DNA of 64,000 bases. Origin: Tritrichomonas musculus. Its lineage: Eukaryota > Parabasalia > Tritrichomonadida > Tritrichomonadidae. The first letter of the stretch is position 1; each line of letters opens with the position of its first letter. Position numbers and translations under genes: made by a program. Location: assembly GCA_039105265.1 (NCBI GenBank), contig JAPFFF010000030.1, positions 1,488,001 to 1,552,000 on the forward strand, written 5' to 3'. The notes below the pieces were generated by a model. That model ran no database searches, was not told the origin of the DNA, and saw only the letters and a list, made by a program, of their open reading frames with translations. Positions 21,625 to 32,258 of this stretch are shown piece by piece.

Positions 21625-23043
21625 TTATATCCAGTGAACAACATCATGCAGATATTTGACAACAGATTCATGCATATTTTCTTTAACATCTTCAAAATTG
21701 TCTTTCGTAACTTTGATGTTCATTACTTCGTCTTTCACAAAGTCATTGCATATGTACAAATTTTTTCCAACATTTGTCTCTGTTTCTATTCGAAATCCAT
21801 CACGCGAAATGGCAACAATTTCATCTTGTTCTGAGAATCTCTTGTCAATGAACATGTCTCCACCACAAACAAGCAGGACAAGTAAATTTTCGGTTGGAAA
21901 TTGTTCTTTTATTTCATTTTTGATTCGATCGATAACAAATCGGAAATCGACATTATCAATTTGGGATTCATCAAATGTGTTGGTTGTGATATAAACTATT
22001 TGATCTTTTCCTGTTTCTTGTGAATTGTGTTCTTCACATGCTAGACTTGCCATTTCGTAGCGTTGTTCAAATGGAATCGCTGATTGGCCATATTTGAGCT
22101 GATGATGCCAACGAGAGTGTCAATGTTGTGATCTCTTGAAAGAAAAATTGCTGCATTGTCAATAAGCTGAAGATGCCCTTTGTGGATTGGGCAGAATGAG
22201 CCAGTGCTGATGAGAATAGCTCTCTTGCGCTCTCCCTCTGGATTAAATTTTAGCAACTGCTTTTTAAGATAATCATAATATGAATTATATTTGTTTCGAT
22301 ATTCAACTGTAATTGTATTAGAATAATCATTTTTACTGGGTTCATTGCACATTAAAACAGATTGAAATGATTGATCATTGAATTCAGGAGTACAATTGAA
22401 TTGATTATTTCGATCCAATGACGCGCATCCATCGAAAATATTTTTTTCCAATTGAAGTCACAGATGAAGGAATTTCGATTTGTGTTAATGATGAACATCC
22501 TGCGAAAGCAGAATCTTCAATTGAAGTCACAGATGAAGGAATTGTGATTTCTCTCATTGGTGAACCACAGAAAGTATATGTCTTAATTGAAGTAACTCCA
22601 TAGGTAAAATGAAAAAGATGTCGTATTAGAAGGGCTGAACTGAGATCTTCTGAATTTTTTTGATAAGTTCCTTCAATATGTTTTGATTGTGCATTTTTAA
22701 TACTTGAACCAACAATAACCAAAATGCTGATATTTTTTCTTTTATCCAAGTCAATGCTGATGTTATTTTGTTTTGCTCTTTTACAATAAAAGTTGAAATA
22801 ACTGTTTTGAAATTGATTAAAAAGCATCTTAATTGTAGCATTATCGTACTTTTTTTGCATTTCTTTTGAATTTGGTATATCATACAATGCAATTTGTTTC
22901 TCATCCAATTGGCCTATCGAAAAAGGTAGAGATGCTAATGATTGAAAATGATGTTGCGTTACTTGTGTTTGCGATAGTTGCTGTGAATGAAATGGAGATG
23001 AAGATATTGATTGTGATGATGGCACTGTTGGTGCTGATCCCAT
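21625..23043 (-). pseudogene. LRR (BspA-like) / NMN adenylyltransferase-like fusion, frame-broken
   Basis: Three overlapping frames read as one protein. The first (ATG at 23043) has a Gln/Ser-rich N-terminus, then BspA-type LRR_5 repeats (REITIPSSVTSIEDSAFAGC, then SSLTQIEIPSSVTSIG). At a run of seven A near 22441-22447 the reading continues in another frame (KNIFDGCASL), which leads to a nucleotidyltransferase segment with ILISTGSFCPIHKGHLQLI, the NMNAT-type GSFxPxHxGH motif. Near 22090-22100 the frame changes again, and the rest (EQRYEMASLACEE, LLVLLVCGGDMF, ISRDGFRIE) resembles the C-terminal half of the same enzyme family. Two one-base changes therefore separate it from an intact gene. 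The first lies in a homopolymer, so a sequencing error is as likely as decay. NMNAT makes NAD from NMN and ATP. Confidence 0.65.
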
Positions 23044-23396
23044 TCTAGTTTTTTGGTTTTTCTATGAAAATTTAATTTTATTTAATATTTGAATATATTT
23101 TTTTAACCCGGAAAGTAATGGTCATAATTCACCTAATAACCGTTAGTAGGATTTTATTCAAATATTAAATAATTCGTATGACAATAATTCAAACAAGTGA
23201 CTTTTTGAATGACTATTCAAAAAGTGCCTATATAAAAATGATAAAAATTATCTTGAACAATTATTATTTAAAATGTATTTTTCCCCTAATGTTAAAAAGA
23301 AAATATAAAATAATATATATTTTTAACTTAAATATATTTTAAAAAGTTATCAGTATCGTTTTTGAAAACTGAGTTGATAATAATATGTTAATAAAC

Positions 23397-23434
<38 letters not shown>

Positions 23435-23491
23435 ATCATCTTACCTGTTTATTATACATATAAACATAAAATGCTTTTATTATTATTATAT
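23044..23491. other. Spacer with a 33-base A run
   Basis: A/T-rich DNA between two minus-strand genes, with an uninterrupted A tract at 23398-23430. On the minus strand this is a long T run about 60 bases past the HECT gene stop. No gene is seen. Confidence 0.7.
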
Positions 23492-26400
23492 TTATATGAG
23501 TTCAAAATTATCACCACCTTCTTGAATACCTATGCGCAATTTTTCATCGAGTTCTTGCACTGTTTCATATTCAGGTAAGTCAAGTCTATTGAAGCATGTG
23601 TGTGAAACAGGAAGTCTATCACGATCTCCTCCTGGGGCAATTTGTAACGGATGCCCAGTCATTTCAATGAATTCTTTGAATCCATTTACGGGAAGTCTCG
23701 AAGATCCAGTAATGAACTTGAGGAGTTTTGCTAGATCATCATTTTCCCAATGTGAAATTGCCTCGAAAAATAGTTTCACAACTGGAGTTTCAGAAGTGAA
23801 AGGCGGCACGAATATGAAATTATTTTTAAAATCCTCGAAGTCGATTGTTGGTACTCCACAAATCAACAAATCAAGTTCACTAGGTGTGAAAAATCTCAAA
23901 TATTCATGCGGAATTAATTCATCGAATCCAGAGCAAAATGAATCAATTTGATCTTTGATTTGATCAACCAAAATAAATTTAGTTTTCAAAGCAATATATT
24001 CATTTTTATTCTCGTTTGTTAAACTAATATTCGAACCATTTTCTTTCAAAGGAATCGTTTTGTATTCACCGAAATGATTACAATCAGTTTCAAAATAAAG
24101 GTTAAGACATGTTACATCATTATTGTACATCCACGTTAAATTATTGAAAAGTTCTTCATCAAAGTCTTCTAGATCTTTTAGACATGGATTTCGATGAAGA
24201 ATTTTCTTGCAAAAAGATGATGTAAAATGTGCATCAATACAAACACCTTCAATCAATGCACGTGCAATAAATGATCCCGCAAATTTGAACAATTGAAGAT
24301 GATTCGATTGAATGTATGATTTTGAACTTGGCTGATAATTATGATGATTTCCTGGACAAATAAACAGACCATAATTTTGATTAAATAACTCTTTTGACAA
24401 CGAAGTGAACCATTGTCTTGTAACACCACCATAATCAAGGACTTCTTTTCCAATAACATTAATTTTAAATCTTTTCAAAAGATCTGTGGGAGATTGATAT
24501 TCTAGGCTTTGAAAAGAAGAATCAATTAGATTATCAAAATCCACATCAAAATCAAGTTGATCTCTATGCAATCGATGACTCATTTTCATCCTGAAATATG
24601 AAGATCGAACCTTAAAATCAACAAGTTCTGGATAGCCTAAAAGGAATTCAAGATAATTATCTAAAAGATAAGGATTCATTTTAAGTTTCATATTGATAAT
24701 TGGAATGCATTTTTCGTATAAACTCCAAAATGTTGGATTGAAATTCATTAAAAAAATTGGTATTTTTGTTGATTCAACAATAACATTTGATACATTAACA
24801 GAATCATTTCGTTTTGGAATAATATTTTTCAATATAAAGCAAATAATCTCGAAATGAATGAAAGAATAACCATTATCAACATTATATTGCTCAATTTCTT
24901 TTTTCAACAAATCACATAATGCAAGCTTTCTTTCAATAAAAACTGATGGATAATACTCAATGAATTTCATTATTAAATGTGAATCATATTCAAGCTGTTT
25001 ATCATTTGTTGAAAGTTTATCGAAGACATTTTTAATCACTTCATCAACCATTATTAAATCTTGTTTATTCAATTTTTGGCACAATTTCAAAGCCATTAAA
25101 ATTCCTTCTTTCTTGTTTGTCATGGCTAAAAAACCGACTAATTGAGTAAATTGAATCGGAAGTTCTGCGTTCAAATATTTAAAATGAATTGCTGCTCGAA
25201 TTAAATTTTTATTATTGCATCTATTTTTAGGAGCCAAAACAAAATTAAGCAATTTAATTCCAATTGTGTCTAAATTTTTTTCATTTGATATTTCATATAA
25301 TACACCTTGTATATCATTTTTAATATGGATCATTTCAAAGACTTGATCATATGAAACATAAGATAATTTCATTAATGCTTTAAAAAGTTCACTTTTAATA
25401 TTATTAAAATCTTGGAATATTTGATTAATGAGAATGTTAATAAAAGATTGAGGAAAAAGAGAACGGAAACGATCATTTACATTTAATTTGTCAATAAGAA
25501 GATCATCTTTAGTAAGTGTACGATGAAATGTATCAGATATCATTTCTGTAAGTTCATTAATTATTGATTGATATTGTTCACCATCTTTTTTATTATAAAT
25601 GAATTTGTTTTTGGATAAATATTGCTCATAAATCCAAAACGGCTTCATGACAAGATTCTTAGCCATTCTTATTGTAATGGATTTATTTGGTTCATCATTA
25701 TCCTCATTAATAACAAATTCATTTTCTTTTTTGAGTTGATTTGAAAAGAGTTGAACTTTTTCATCGGCCATATAATTTTTTTTATATTCAGTAGAAATAA
25801 ATTTAGTTTTGATTGAATCGAATTTATTAATGAAATCATCAAAATGACTTCTTATAATGTTTTCATATTTATTATTGCTATCAATCTTATTTCTTGGACA
25901 TCTAGAAAATATATTGTGATAAATAAAAGAGAAAACATTTTCATTTTTTGAATATTCGTTAATTTGAACCGATTCAAATGGACTACATTTGATAATTGAT
26001 TTAAATCTTTGTATTAAAAATCGATATATAATATCATACATTAAACAAAAACAATCATTATTTTTCCTTTCAAGAATTTTAACGATTTTGCTAAACAAAT
26101 CATATCTTTCAATATAAATCGTGATAAATTTATCATATACATCATCAATATCATAGCACAGTAAAACATAAAAAAATCCAAAAATTTGTGAATTTGAAAA
26201 TTTTTCAATGTTTGGAAAAAACAATTGAATAAAACGATCAAAAATTAAAGGTGAACGAAAAGCTGAAATTGTGAATGATAAAGATGCATAAGCGGTTTTT
26301 GCCAGCAATATTTTTCGCGTGTCATTTGTTGTATCAATTTTAAAAAGAAGAAAAAGATTGTCAAATTTTGAAATGATTAAATCAAATATTTGTTGAACGT

Positions 26401-28297
26401 GTGAATCAAAAAGCTTGGGATTTGTTAATGCAATTATTTTCAAAATTAAAAACGATTGAAAATTTAAAGGATTTTTTTGTATCACTGTAAAAATAATCGA
26501 AATAATGGATTCATCAAATTGAGAAACAGGCAACGATTCAACATTAAAATTATTACGAATAACCAAAGTATTTTTTGATTCAATAAAATCAAAGTAATCA
26601 TTGGTTACTTTGAGGAAATTTTCATGATAATTCTTATTCAAATAATAAAACTTTAAGAGATAATCATTCATATCAATTTGTGAATTATTTATATTAGCAA
26701 ACACTGTAAAAGCAAGATAATTGTATAAATTATCTTGATCTTTAATCAGTAATTTAAATAAATCGTCTATTAAAAAAGCATGGTCTGGTAAAATGCATTC
26801 ATCAGAAAGAATGTTTATAAAAAGTTCCTCAATTGTTTGATCTTCATTTTCTTCAACTATATAATCAAAAAATAAATTCTTTTTTAGTATATAGGGCAAT
26901 GATTGACTGCTTCTGAATTCTGGATATAATCTTTCAAATGAATTACTTTTCATAAATTTGAAAATTAATATAACATTATCAAAATTGCCCTCTTCTATTT
27001 GTGCTTCAATTAATAAATCCATAAATTTGAATACTTTTGGAATACTTATTTGATTAATGCAAATATTTTGCAAGAAATAAAGTTTTTGGATCAAAAAATC
27101 ATCTGAATCTAAATCTCCAATGAGTTTATATTTCAATTTTTTATCAACTAAGTTTAAATTGAAAGAATTTGTTGGAAAATCATTGAATTCCAATTCATTT
27201 ATGTGTGACATGATGAATTCAAACAAACTGTTCATTTGTGGACAATGATCTATTTTATTGGCATGAATTTCTTCCAAAAATAATTCTATTAAAATCATTT
27301 TATTTGATTTGTATTCAGAAATATTATCAATTAATTCCTGAAGTATTTTGAAAGAATCATTTTGTTCATTTAAATGAAGTTGAGTCCAAGAAGACAAAAC
27401 AATGTCAATTGATGCAATTAAAAGTTGTGAATTTTTATTAAAAGATTCTTTAAATGATTTATGCAATAAATTTATATCTATTTGCTCTGAAAAAGCTGTT
27501 TTATATTTTTGAATCAAAATTGAAACAAAAGCAAGAAAAGGAATGATTATTTCTTCTGTAAGTCCTTCGATTTCACTTTCATTTTCGATATATGAAACAG
27601 CACATTCGAAAATTGAGAGAGATTCTTGACTGAATTCTTGAATAATTTCATCGTCTTTTTGAGAAATGAATTCAAAAAGTTCGACTTTTGATGAATCATT
27701 TTGATGAAAAATTTTTATGAATTTTTTCTCGCTAAAAAATTGAAATATGTTAAATTTCGAATTAGTAACCAATTCGGAATTTATTGGTTTCAAAAGAATT
27801 TTATTCACTTGATTGGATAGAAGTTCAAGATGTAAAAATAAATCATTTTGAAATTGAGGGTCAATTTCATGACCAAAAATTTTGATTTTGTTTGACTGAT
27901 TTGAATTTTGATTATTGATTTCATCAATTACATCACATATGAATTTTTGAGAGTCAGGAATATCTATTTTTGGCTCTAGTTTACTATAAAATGCGAGTGA
28001 AAATATTGATATTAAAAAAAAATTTGGATTTGTGCTGGATTTTTCTATAAATTTTCCAACATTTGGAACTAGCTCTCTGGGATAGTTTTTAAAACATGTT
28101 AAAATAGCAGAAAATAATTCTGATGCAGAATCATATGACAATTCTTTGATAAGATAATTATGAGATTCTTCTAAAAATTCTTGAACATCTTCCAAACATG
28201 GTTCATTTTCTATATCTATAACAATCTGCCGGAGTTGATCAATTAAGCTTGAATTTTGAAAAATAAGAGATGATTTCAACAAAGGATTTTCAATCAT
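23492..28297 (-). CDS. HECT-type E3 ubiquitin ligase (1601 aa)
   Basis: The ATG at 28297 opens a single long frame. The C-terminal ~350 residues (about 1250-1590) are a HECT domain: DYGGVTRQWFTSLSKELF, FAGSFIARALIEGV, the ELDLLICG segment, FLxGSSRLP-like FITGSSRLPVNGF, and the catalytic loop LPVSHTCFNRLDLPEY with the thioester cysteine at residue 1568. The first ~1200 residues are helical and repeat-like, as in large HUWE1/Tom1-type ligases, with no small domain that I can name. The length is below HUWE1 but normal for protist members. The protein accepts ubiquitin from an E2 on Cys1568 and passes it to substrates; substrate range is unknown. Confidence 0.93.
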   Translation of the reverse strand: MIENPLLKSSLIFQNSSLIDQLRQIVIDIENEPCLEDVQEFLEESHNYLIKELSYDSASELFSAILTCFKNYPRELVPNVGKFIEKSSTNPNFFLISIFSLAFYSKLEPKIDIPDSQKFICDVIDEINNQNSNQSNKIKIFGHEIDPQFQNDLFLHLELLSNQVNKILLKPINSELVTNSKFNIFQFFSEKKFIKIFHQNDSSKVELFEFISQKDDEIIQEFSQESLSIFECAVSYIENESEIEGLTEEIIIPFLAFVSILIQKYKTAFSEQIDINLLHKSFKESFNKNSQLLIASIDIVLSSWTQLHLNEQNDSFKILQELIDNISEYKSNKMILIELFLEEIHANKIDHCPQMNSLFEFIMSHINELEFNDFPTNSFNLNLVDKKLKYKLIGDLDSDDFLIQKLYFLQNICINQISIPKVFKFMDLLIEAQIEEGNFDNVILIFKFMKSNSFERLYPEFRSSQSLPYILKKNLFFDYIVEENEDQTIEELFINILSDECILPDHAFLIDDLFKLLIKDQDNLYNYLAFTVFANINNSQIDMNDYLLKFYYLNKNYHENFLKVTNDYFDFIESKNTLVIRNNFNVESLPVSQFDESIISIIFTVIQKNPLNFQSFLILKIIALTNPKLFDSHVQQIFDLIISKFDNLFLLFKIDTTNDTRKILLAKTAYASLSFTISAFRSPLIFDRFIQLFFPNIEKFSNSQIFGFFYVLLCYDIDDVYDKFITIYIERYDLFSKIVKILERKNNDCFCLMYDIIYRFLIQRFKSIIKCSPFESVQINEYSKNENVFSFIYHNIFSRCPRNKIDSNNKYENIIRSHFDDFINKFDSIKTKFISTEYKKNYMADEKVQLFSNQLKKENEFVINEDNDEPNKSITIRMAKNLVMKPFWIYEQYLSKNKFIYNKKDGEQYQSIINELTEMISDTFHRTLTKDDLLIDKLNVNDRFRSLFPQSFINILINQIFQDFNNIKSELFKALMKLSYVSYDQVFEMIHIKNDIQGVLYEISNEKNLDTIGIKLLNFVLAPKNRCNNKNLIRAAIHFKYLNAELPIQFTQLVGFLAMTNKKEGILMALKLCQKLNKQDLIMVDEVIKNVFDKLSTNDKQLEYDSHLIMKFIEYYPSVFIERKLALCDLLKKEIEQYNVDNGYSFIHFEIICFILKNIIPKRNDSVNVSNVIVESTKIPIFLMNFNPTFWSLYEKCIPIINMKLKMNPYLLDNYLEFLLGYPELVDFKVRSSYFRMKMSHRLHRDQLDFDVDFDNLIDSSFQSLEYQSPTDLLKRFKINVIGKEVLDYGGVTRQWFTSLSKELFNQNYGLFICPGNHHNYQPSSKSYIQSNHLQLFKFAGSFIARALIEGVCIDAHFTSSFCKKILHRNPCLKDLEDFDEELFNNLTWMYNNDVTCLNLYFETDCNHFGEYKTIPLKENGSNISLTNENKNEYIALKTKFILVDQIKDQIDSFCSGFDELIPHEYLRFFTPSELDLLICGVPTIDFEDFKNNFIFVPPFTSETPVVKLFFEAISHWENDDLAKLLKFITGSSRLPVNGFKEFIEMTGHPLQIAPGGDRDRLPVSHTCFNRLDLPEYETVQELDEKLRIGIQEGGDNFELI

Positions 28298-28871
28298 TTT
28301 AAAAAATTAACTCAAATGCCGTTTACTATTTTTCTCGAGGTAAAAAAAAAATGGAAATATCTATATTTCTTTTAGTCGTTTCTTTTATTTTATGATGATT
28401 TATATTTAAGTGCTTATTATATTTAAAATATATATAGATATCAATATAGTTTCATTTTTTTTAAAAAAATGTCTAATTTTTGTCAAAATTAAAAAAAATT
28501 GAATATTTACAAGTATAGTTCTTAACCAAATAAGTATTATTTGCCGCAACTTTTAAAACATAAGTATCTTTAAACCTCCCTTGCTAGAGAATCACTAATA
28601 ATACAAAAACTAGATCATTTATTTATTATCAAATTCTTTGGGTCCAACTTTAAATCTTTTAAAGATCAATCAATCATTGCATGTATCTCTCAAATATAAC
28701 CTCAACAAATTAAAATAATCTATCCCAATTAATGATATATATTTGTTGTGATAATTTAGAGGAAGTTGAAAAAAGTAATAAAAAAACTAATGATAAAAAG
28801 ACAGATATTACAAAATACAATATTTACATATCAAAATATACAAAATTAAAATTACTACTGACCATGTAAGA
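28298..28871. other. A/T-rich spacer
   Basis: About 570 bp between the 5' end of the HECT gene and the 3' end of the phosphatase gene; nothing recognised. No clear TCA-type initiator lies close to the HECT start codon. Confidence 0.55.
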
Positions 28872-29888
28872 TCAATTTATATTGTTATTATTTTTGGAAA
28901 CGGTTGAAATTGAAGATAAACTTTTTCTTTCAGATGACACTTTTCTGGTAGATGAAAAAATTGTTCCCGTTGGTATCAAAAGTGGAACTGGACGTCTTAT
29001 TTCAGTGAATTTATGTGATTCTTTATTGATGGTCATGAAAACGGCTCTATTTTTGTCTTTGCTTGAAGGATCAGTTGATGAGAAAACTGTAACAACAGCT
29101 TTGTCTGGGTAAAAATCATATTGGTAGCCATCTTTTACAACTTGATGTCCACGGATGATAATTGATAGGTGGTTGTCTTCTAAAAATTTAAGTGCTGGTT
29201 CTAATCCCCAAATATTGGTTTCACATCTCTCACTTTTTTCCCATTCTTTGCAGTCTTTTGAAGGATCTGACCAAACTAAATCACAAAATAAGCCTTTATC
29301 TGGAATTTCACCAAATCGTTTGATATCTAATATATCTTGAATTGAATGAAGATCTTTTGATATTCCACCATGAATACAAAATGCTTTCTTATCAACAACA
29401 GCGCAAAGTGGCATTTTATCAAATGTGCCACATAAATACTTGATGCATTCCGAATTTAACTTTTTTTCGCATTCCTCTGAAAATCCGTATGTGTATGCCA
29501 TTCCTCTAGATTCGTGATTTCCTCTAAGTAATATCATGTTCTTTGGATAAGAATATTTCAAAATAAATAATAGACAAATAACTTCTAATGAATTCTCACC
29601 TCGATCTATATAATCACCAAGAAAAATATACCTCTGCTTTAATGGCGTTTTTCCTAATTTAAAAATAGTAGCTAAATCTGTAAATTGACCATGTATATCT
29701 CCAACAATATGAACCGATGATATTGTATCGATTACATTTGGTTCCTGTTGCATAATTCTTTGCACTTGATTGCAAATCCAACTAACAAAAGATGGATCAA
29801 TGGCTGGTTTCATAATTTCTAAATTCATTTCATTTGGAAAATGCTCCAATATTTTTTTGCATATTAAAATTCCCTGAGCTGAAATCAT
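28872..29888 (-). CDS. PP1/PP2A-family Ser/Thr protein phosphatase (338 aa)
   Basis: All metal-binding motifs of the PPP family are present: GDIHG at 63-67, GDYIDRG at 91-97, GNHE at 123-126, HGG at 173-175, WSDP near 207, and RGHQ at 246-249. The catalytic domain is full-length and the enzyme should be active as a cytosolic or nuclear dimetal phosphatase. The segment where PP1 has SAPNYC reads FSSTDPSS, which departs from both PP1 and PP2A and suggests altered inhibitor or substrate contacts. The Ser-rich C-terminal tail (SSTRKVSSERKSLSSIST) lacks the PP2A terminal YFL. A divergent trichomonad PPP catalytic subunit. Confidence 0.93.
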   Translation of the reverse strand: MISAQGILICKKILEHFPNEMNLEIMKPAIDPSFVSWICNQVQRIMQQEPNVIDTISSVHIVGDIHGQFTDLATIFKLGKTPLKQRYIFLGDYIDRGENSLEVICLLFILKYSYPKNMILLRGNHESRGMAYTYGFSEECEKKLNSECIKYLCGTFDKMPLCAVVDKKAFCIHGGISKDLHSIQDILDIKRFGEIPDKGLFCDLVWSDPSKDCKEWEKSERCETNIWGLEPALKFLEDNHLSIIIRGHQVVKDGYQYDFYPDKAVVTVFSSTDPSSKDKNRAVFMTINKESHKFTEIRRPVPLLIPTGTIFSSTRKVSSERKSLSSISTVSKNNNNIN

Positions 29889-30246
29889 GATTGTCTTTTA
29901 AAGTTTAAAATATTTTAAAACATCAAAAGATAGAATTATCATTTCTTGTCTTTCAATTTCTTTCAAAATTTCTTAAGAAGAAAAATAAAAAACATTTAAA
30001 AATTTTTATTTTTTTTTATTTTTATCAAATTAATTCAATATCTCTGAAACAATTAATGTTTGAATACAGCCAAAAGAATATAAGAAAATATAATAAAACA
30101 AATTAATTCCTCTATTACTTTATATTTTATAATAGTTTATTTAATATTAAACCCAAAGTAAGAACTTGAGTGAAGATTGTATGAATAAGATAATTTTATT
30201 TAAAACAAAAAATATATTAATGATATTTGCAATAGACATTAATTTA
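29889..30246. other. A/T-rich spacer
   Basis: About 360 bp without a supported gene, repeat or RNA. Confidence 0.55.
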
Positions 30247-30900
30247 TTATTGAACTTGATAGAGCATTGGATAATGAGTTTCTGTTGTGTCAGGAACTTT
30301 TGTGCTTTGAAGCTGTTTGAAACCAAAATGTTCGTACATTTTTATATTCTTTTGCTCATATGTTTCACAATAGCAAGGCCTGTTGATTGATTTAGCATAC
30401 TCAAGCATTGGTCTCATCAATTTGCTTGCAATTCCTTTCTTTTGCATTGAAGGCCTAACTGCAAGGTAGTAAAGAAAAATATCCTGGTTCTTTGTGATTT
30501 CTTTCTTTTTAGTAAAAGAGAATTGCTCTATATAGTCAATGCGATTAACCGTACCAAAAAAATCTGTTAATAGTAAGTATTTCAAACCTCCAGCGAAAGC
30601 ATAATTCCAAAACGAGACGCCTGTAAAATTTGGTGGATACCATTGAGCAAATCCATTAACTTCTTCTGAGTCTGAATATAATATTCCGTCTTTACCAGTA
30701 GTTTTAACTAACAGTTCCATAGCTAAATTAACTTTTTTTTCATAGTCTTTTCCATGAAATAAATAACGATAAATACCAGTATCTTTAAAAGCTTCAACAC
30801 CACATGAAACAAAACGATTTAAATCTTTGGGTTGCATGATGTGAAGGCCATGTTTTTCTAGATGAACAATTGCATCCGCTTTTGAAAAAGGTTTTAGCAT
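30247..30900 (-). CDS. GNAT-family N-acetyltransferase (217 aa)
   Basis: The C-terminal half shows the GNAT core: FLYYLAVRPSMQKKGIASKL carries the acetyl-CoA pyrophosphate loop (Gln153-Lys154-Lys155-Gly156-Ile157-Ala158), followed by a helix and YEQKNIKMYEHFGFKQL, the usual motif B ending. The N-terminal half (FAQWYPPNF and AFAGGLKYLLL) is like the eukaryotic and bacterial GNATs that act on small molecules or drugs. Substrate is not predictable. It lies between the phosphatase and DUF4419 genes, all on the minus strand but with separate spacers, so probably separate transcripts. Confidence 0.88.
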   Translation of the reverse strand: MLKPFSKADAIVHLEKHGLHIMQPKDLNRFVSCGVEAFKDTGIYRYLFHGKDYEKKVNLAMELLVKTTGKDGILYSDSEEVNGFAQWYPPNFTGVSFWNYAFAGGLKYLLLTDFFGTVNRIDYIEQFSFTKKKEITKNQDIFLYYLAVRPSMQKKGIASKLMRPMLEYAKSINRPCYCETYEQKNIKMYEHFGFKQLQSTKVPDTTETHYPMLYQVQ

Positions 30901-31144
30901 TTTATTTTTTGTTTTGAAAACTTTAATTCAAAAAAATAATCGGCTTAACAAAATTTGAAATAAATTGAATTCTTCATAGAAAATTGAGTATCAAAGTTGT
31001 CCTTATCTTAAACAGATTTATATGTATATTAATTATTATATAATGTTGAATTATTCTAAAATACTTGATGTTAATTTATTTTGTCCTTAAAAAAATAAAA
31101 AAAATATATAATTTTTTTTTTTTTAACATTGTATACTTATTTAT

Positions 31145-32239
31145 TTATTTATTCCAACCATTTGGCATTACTCTTCTACCATAAGTTTCTATTTCATGCT
31201 CTTCTCGAATAATCCATCCGATTTCTGGTTTCATGCTAAATGTTTTTTCATCTTGGGTCATTCCAACAAAACCTGCCAAAAATTCACATTTTATTGGTTC
31301 CACTTCTGATTCATCTTGGCCTTCAAAATCCAATATCTTCAATTCAAATGGAACAGCAAGCATTTCGCTTGGCATTCGAACTCTCGTGTAAATCCTTCCA
31401 TCTGTATACTCACCATTGTCATTGTAAGGGAAAAAGTTTGTGAACCATCCATCAACAAAACCTGGATCATACATTCCATTATCATCTTTAATTTTTATCA
31501 TTCTCAGCCAAAATTCTTTATCAATGTTACCCTTTTTAGTTTCAATTATTTTATTAATAATTGGGATTAATTTATCAATCCAAAATTCGAGTTTATATTT
31601 TTTCAGATCTTCAAGTTTTTGATTGATTTTTTGCCAATCTTCAATCGAACCTTCAATAGTAACGTAAGGCAAACCACAACCTCCCATCAAAACTTTGTAT
31701 TTGAAATAATGTTTCAATGCCGACATTATACTGATTTGGCCAACCGATAAAGAAACAGGCGTTGTTGTTGAGAAGTTTGGCGTTAATGTATCAATGATGC
31801 TTTTGCCTGTGCATTCTGTGATTTGTTGGATGAATGGTGGAAAGATTGTCATCCAATCTTCAGCTGTTGCTTCATAAAAATTCAAATCAAGACGTTTGAC
31901 GGTTAATTCTTTTTTACCATCAAAATTAACAAACATATGTCGTAGTTCTTCTGCATGTCCGCACACATGATAAGAGAAACCTTGGACAATCAAGAGCCAG
32001 ATGATGTCAGGTGATATTGTAATTGGCCTGTGATTCTTATATGCATCAAGAAATCCTTGGAAGACTGGATGATCATGATAATCAAAAATTATTCTTTGAT
32101 TTGGCTTCATTGATGATGAAAATATCTTGCCATACATGTTTTCAATTGATTCGTTGTTATTTTGAACTGATTTGATTTCAATTTTTGTTAAATTGCTTTT
32201 CTCTGTTTCAAGAGGAATAGTGAGTGATTCGTATGTCAT
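31145..32239 (-). CDS. DUF4419-domain protein (364 aa)
   Basis: Nearly the whole protein matches the DUF4419 pattern (PF14388): HPVFQGFLDAYKNHRPITIS, PDIIWLLIVQGFSYHV, a central TPVSLSVGQISIMSALKHYF with a following GCGLPYVTIEGSIEDW, and a C-terminal EIGWIIREEH. The function of the family is unknown; members are common in trichomonads and other protists, often in multicopy sets. No signal peptide or membrane segment is seen. The ATG at 32239 follows a TCATTTTT initiator-like word by 11 bases. Confidence 0.85.
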   Translation of the reverse strand: MTYESLTIPLETEKSNLTKIEIKSVQNNNESIENMYGKIFSSSMKPNQRIIFDYHDHPVFQGFLDAYKNHRPITISPDIIWLLIVQGFSYHVCGHAEELRHMFVNFDGKKELTVKRLDLNFYEATAEDWMTIFPPFIQQITECTGKSIIDTLTPNFSTTTPVSLSVGQISIMSALKHYFKYKVLMGGCGLPYVTIEGSIEDWQKINQKLEDLKKYKLEFWIDKLIPIINKIIETKKGNIDKEFWLRMIKIKDDNGMYDPGFVDGWFTNFFPYNDNGEYTDGRIYTRVRMPSEMLAVPFELKILDFEGQDESEVEPIKCEFLAGFVGMTQDEKTFSMKPEIGWIIREEHEIETYGRRVMPNGWNK

Positions 32240-32250
32240 TTATTTTATAA

Positions 32251-32258
32251 AAAAATGA
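32251..32258 (-). promoter_or_regulatory. Initiator-like TCATTTTT upstream of the DUF4419 gene
   Basis: Read on the minus strand this is TCATTTTT, ending 11 bases before the ATG at 32239. It fits the trichomonad Inr consensus (TCA, with transcription from the A, then pyrimidine and T). Position and sequence agree; no experimental support. Confidence 0.45.
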
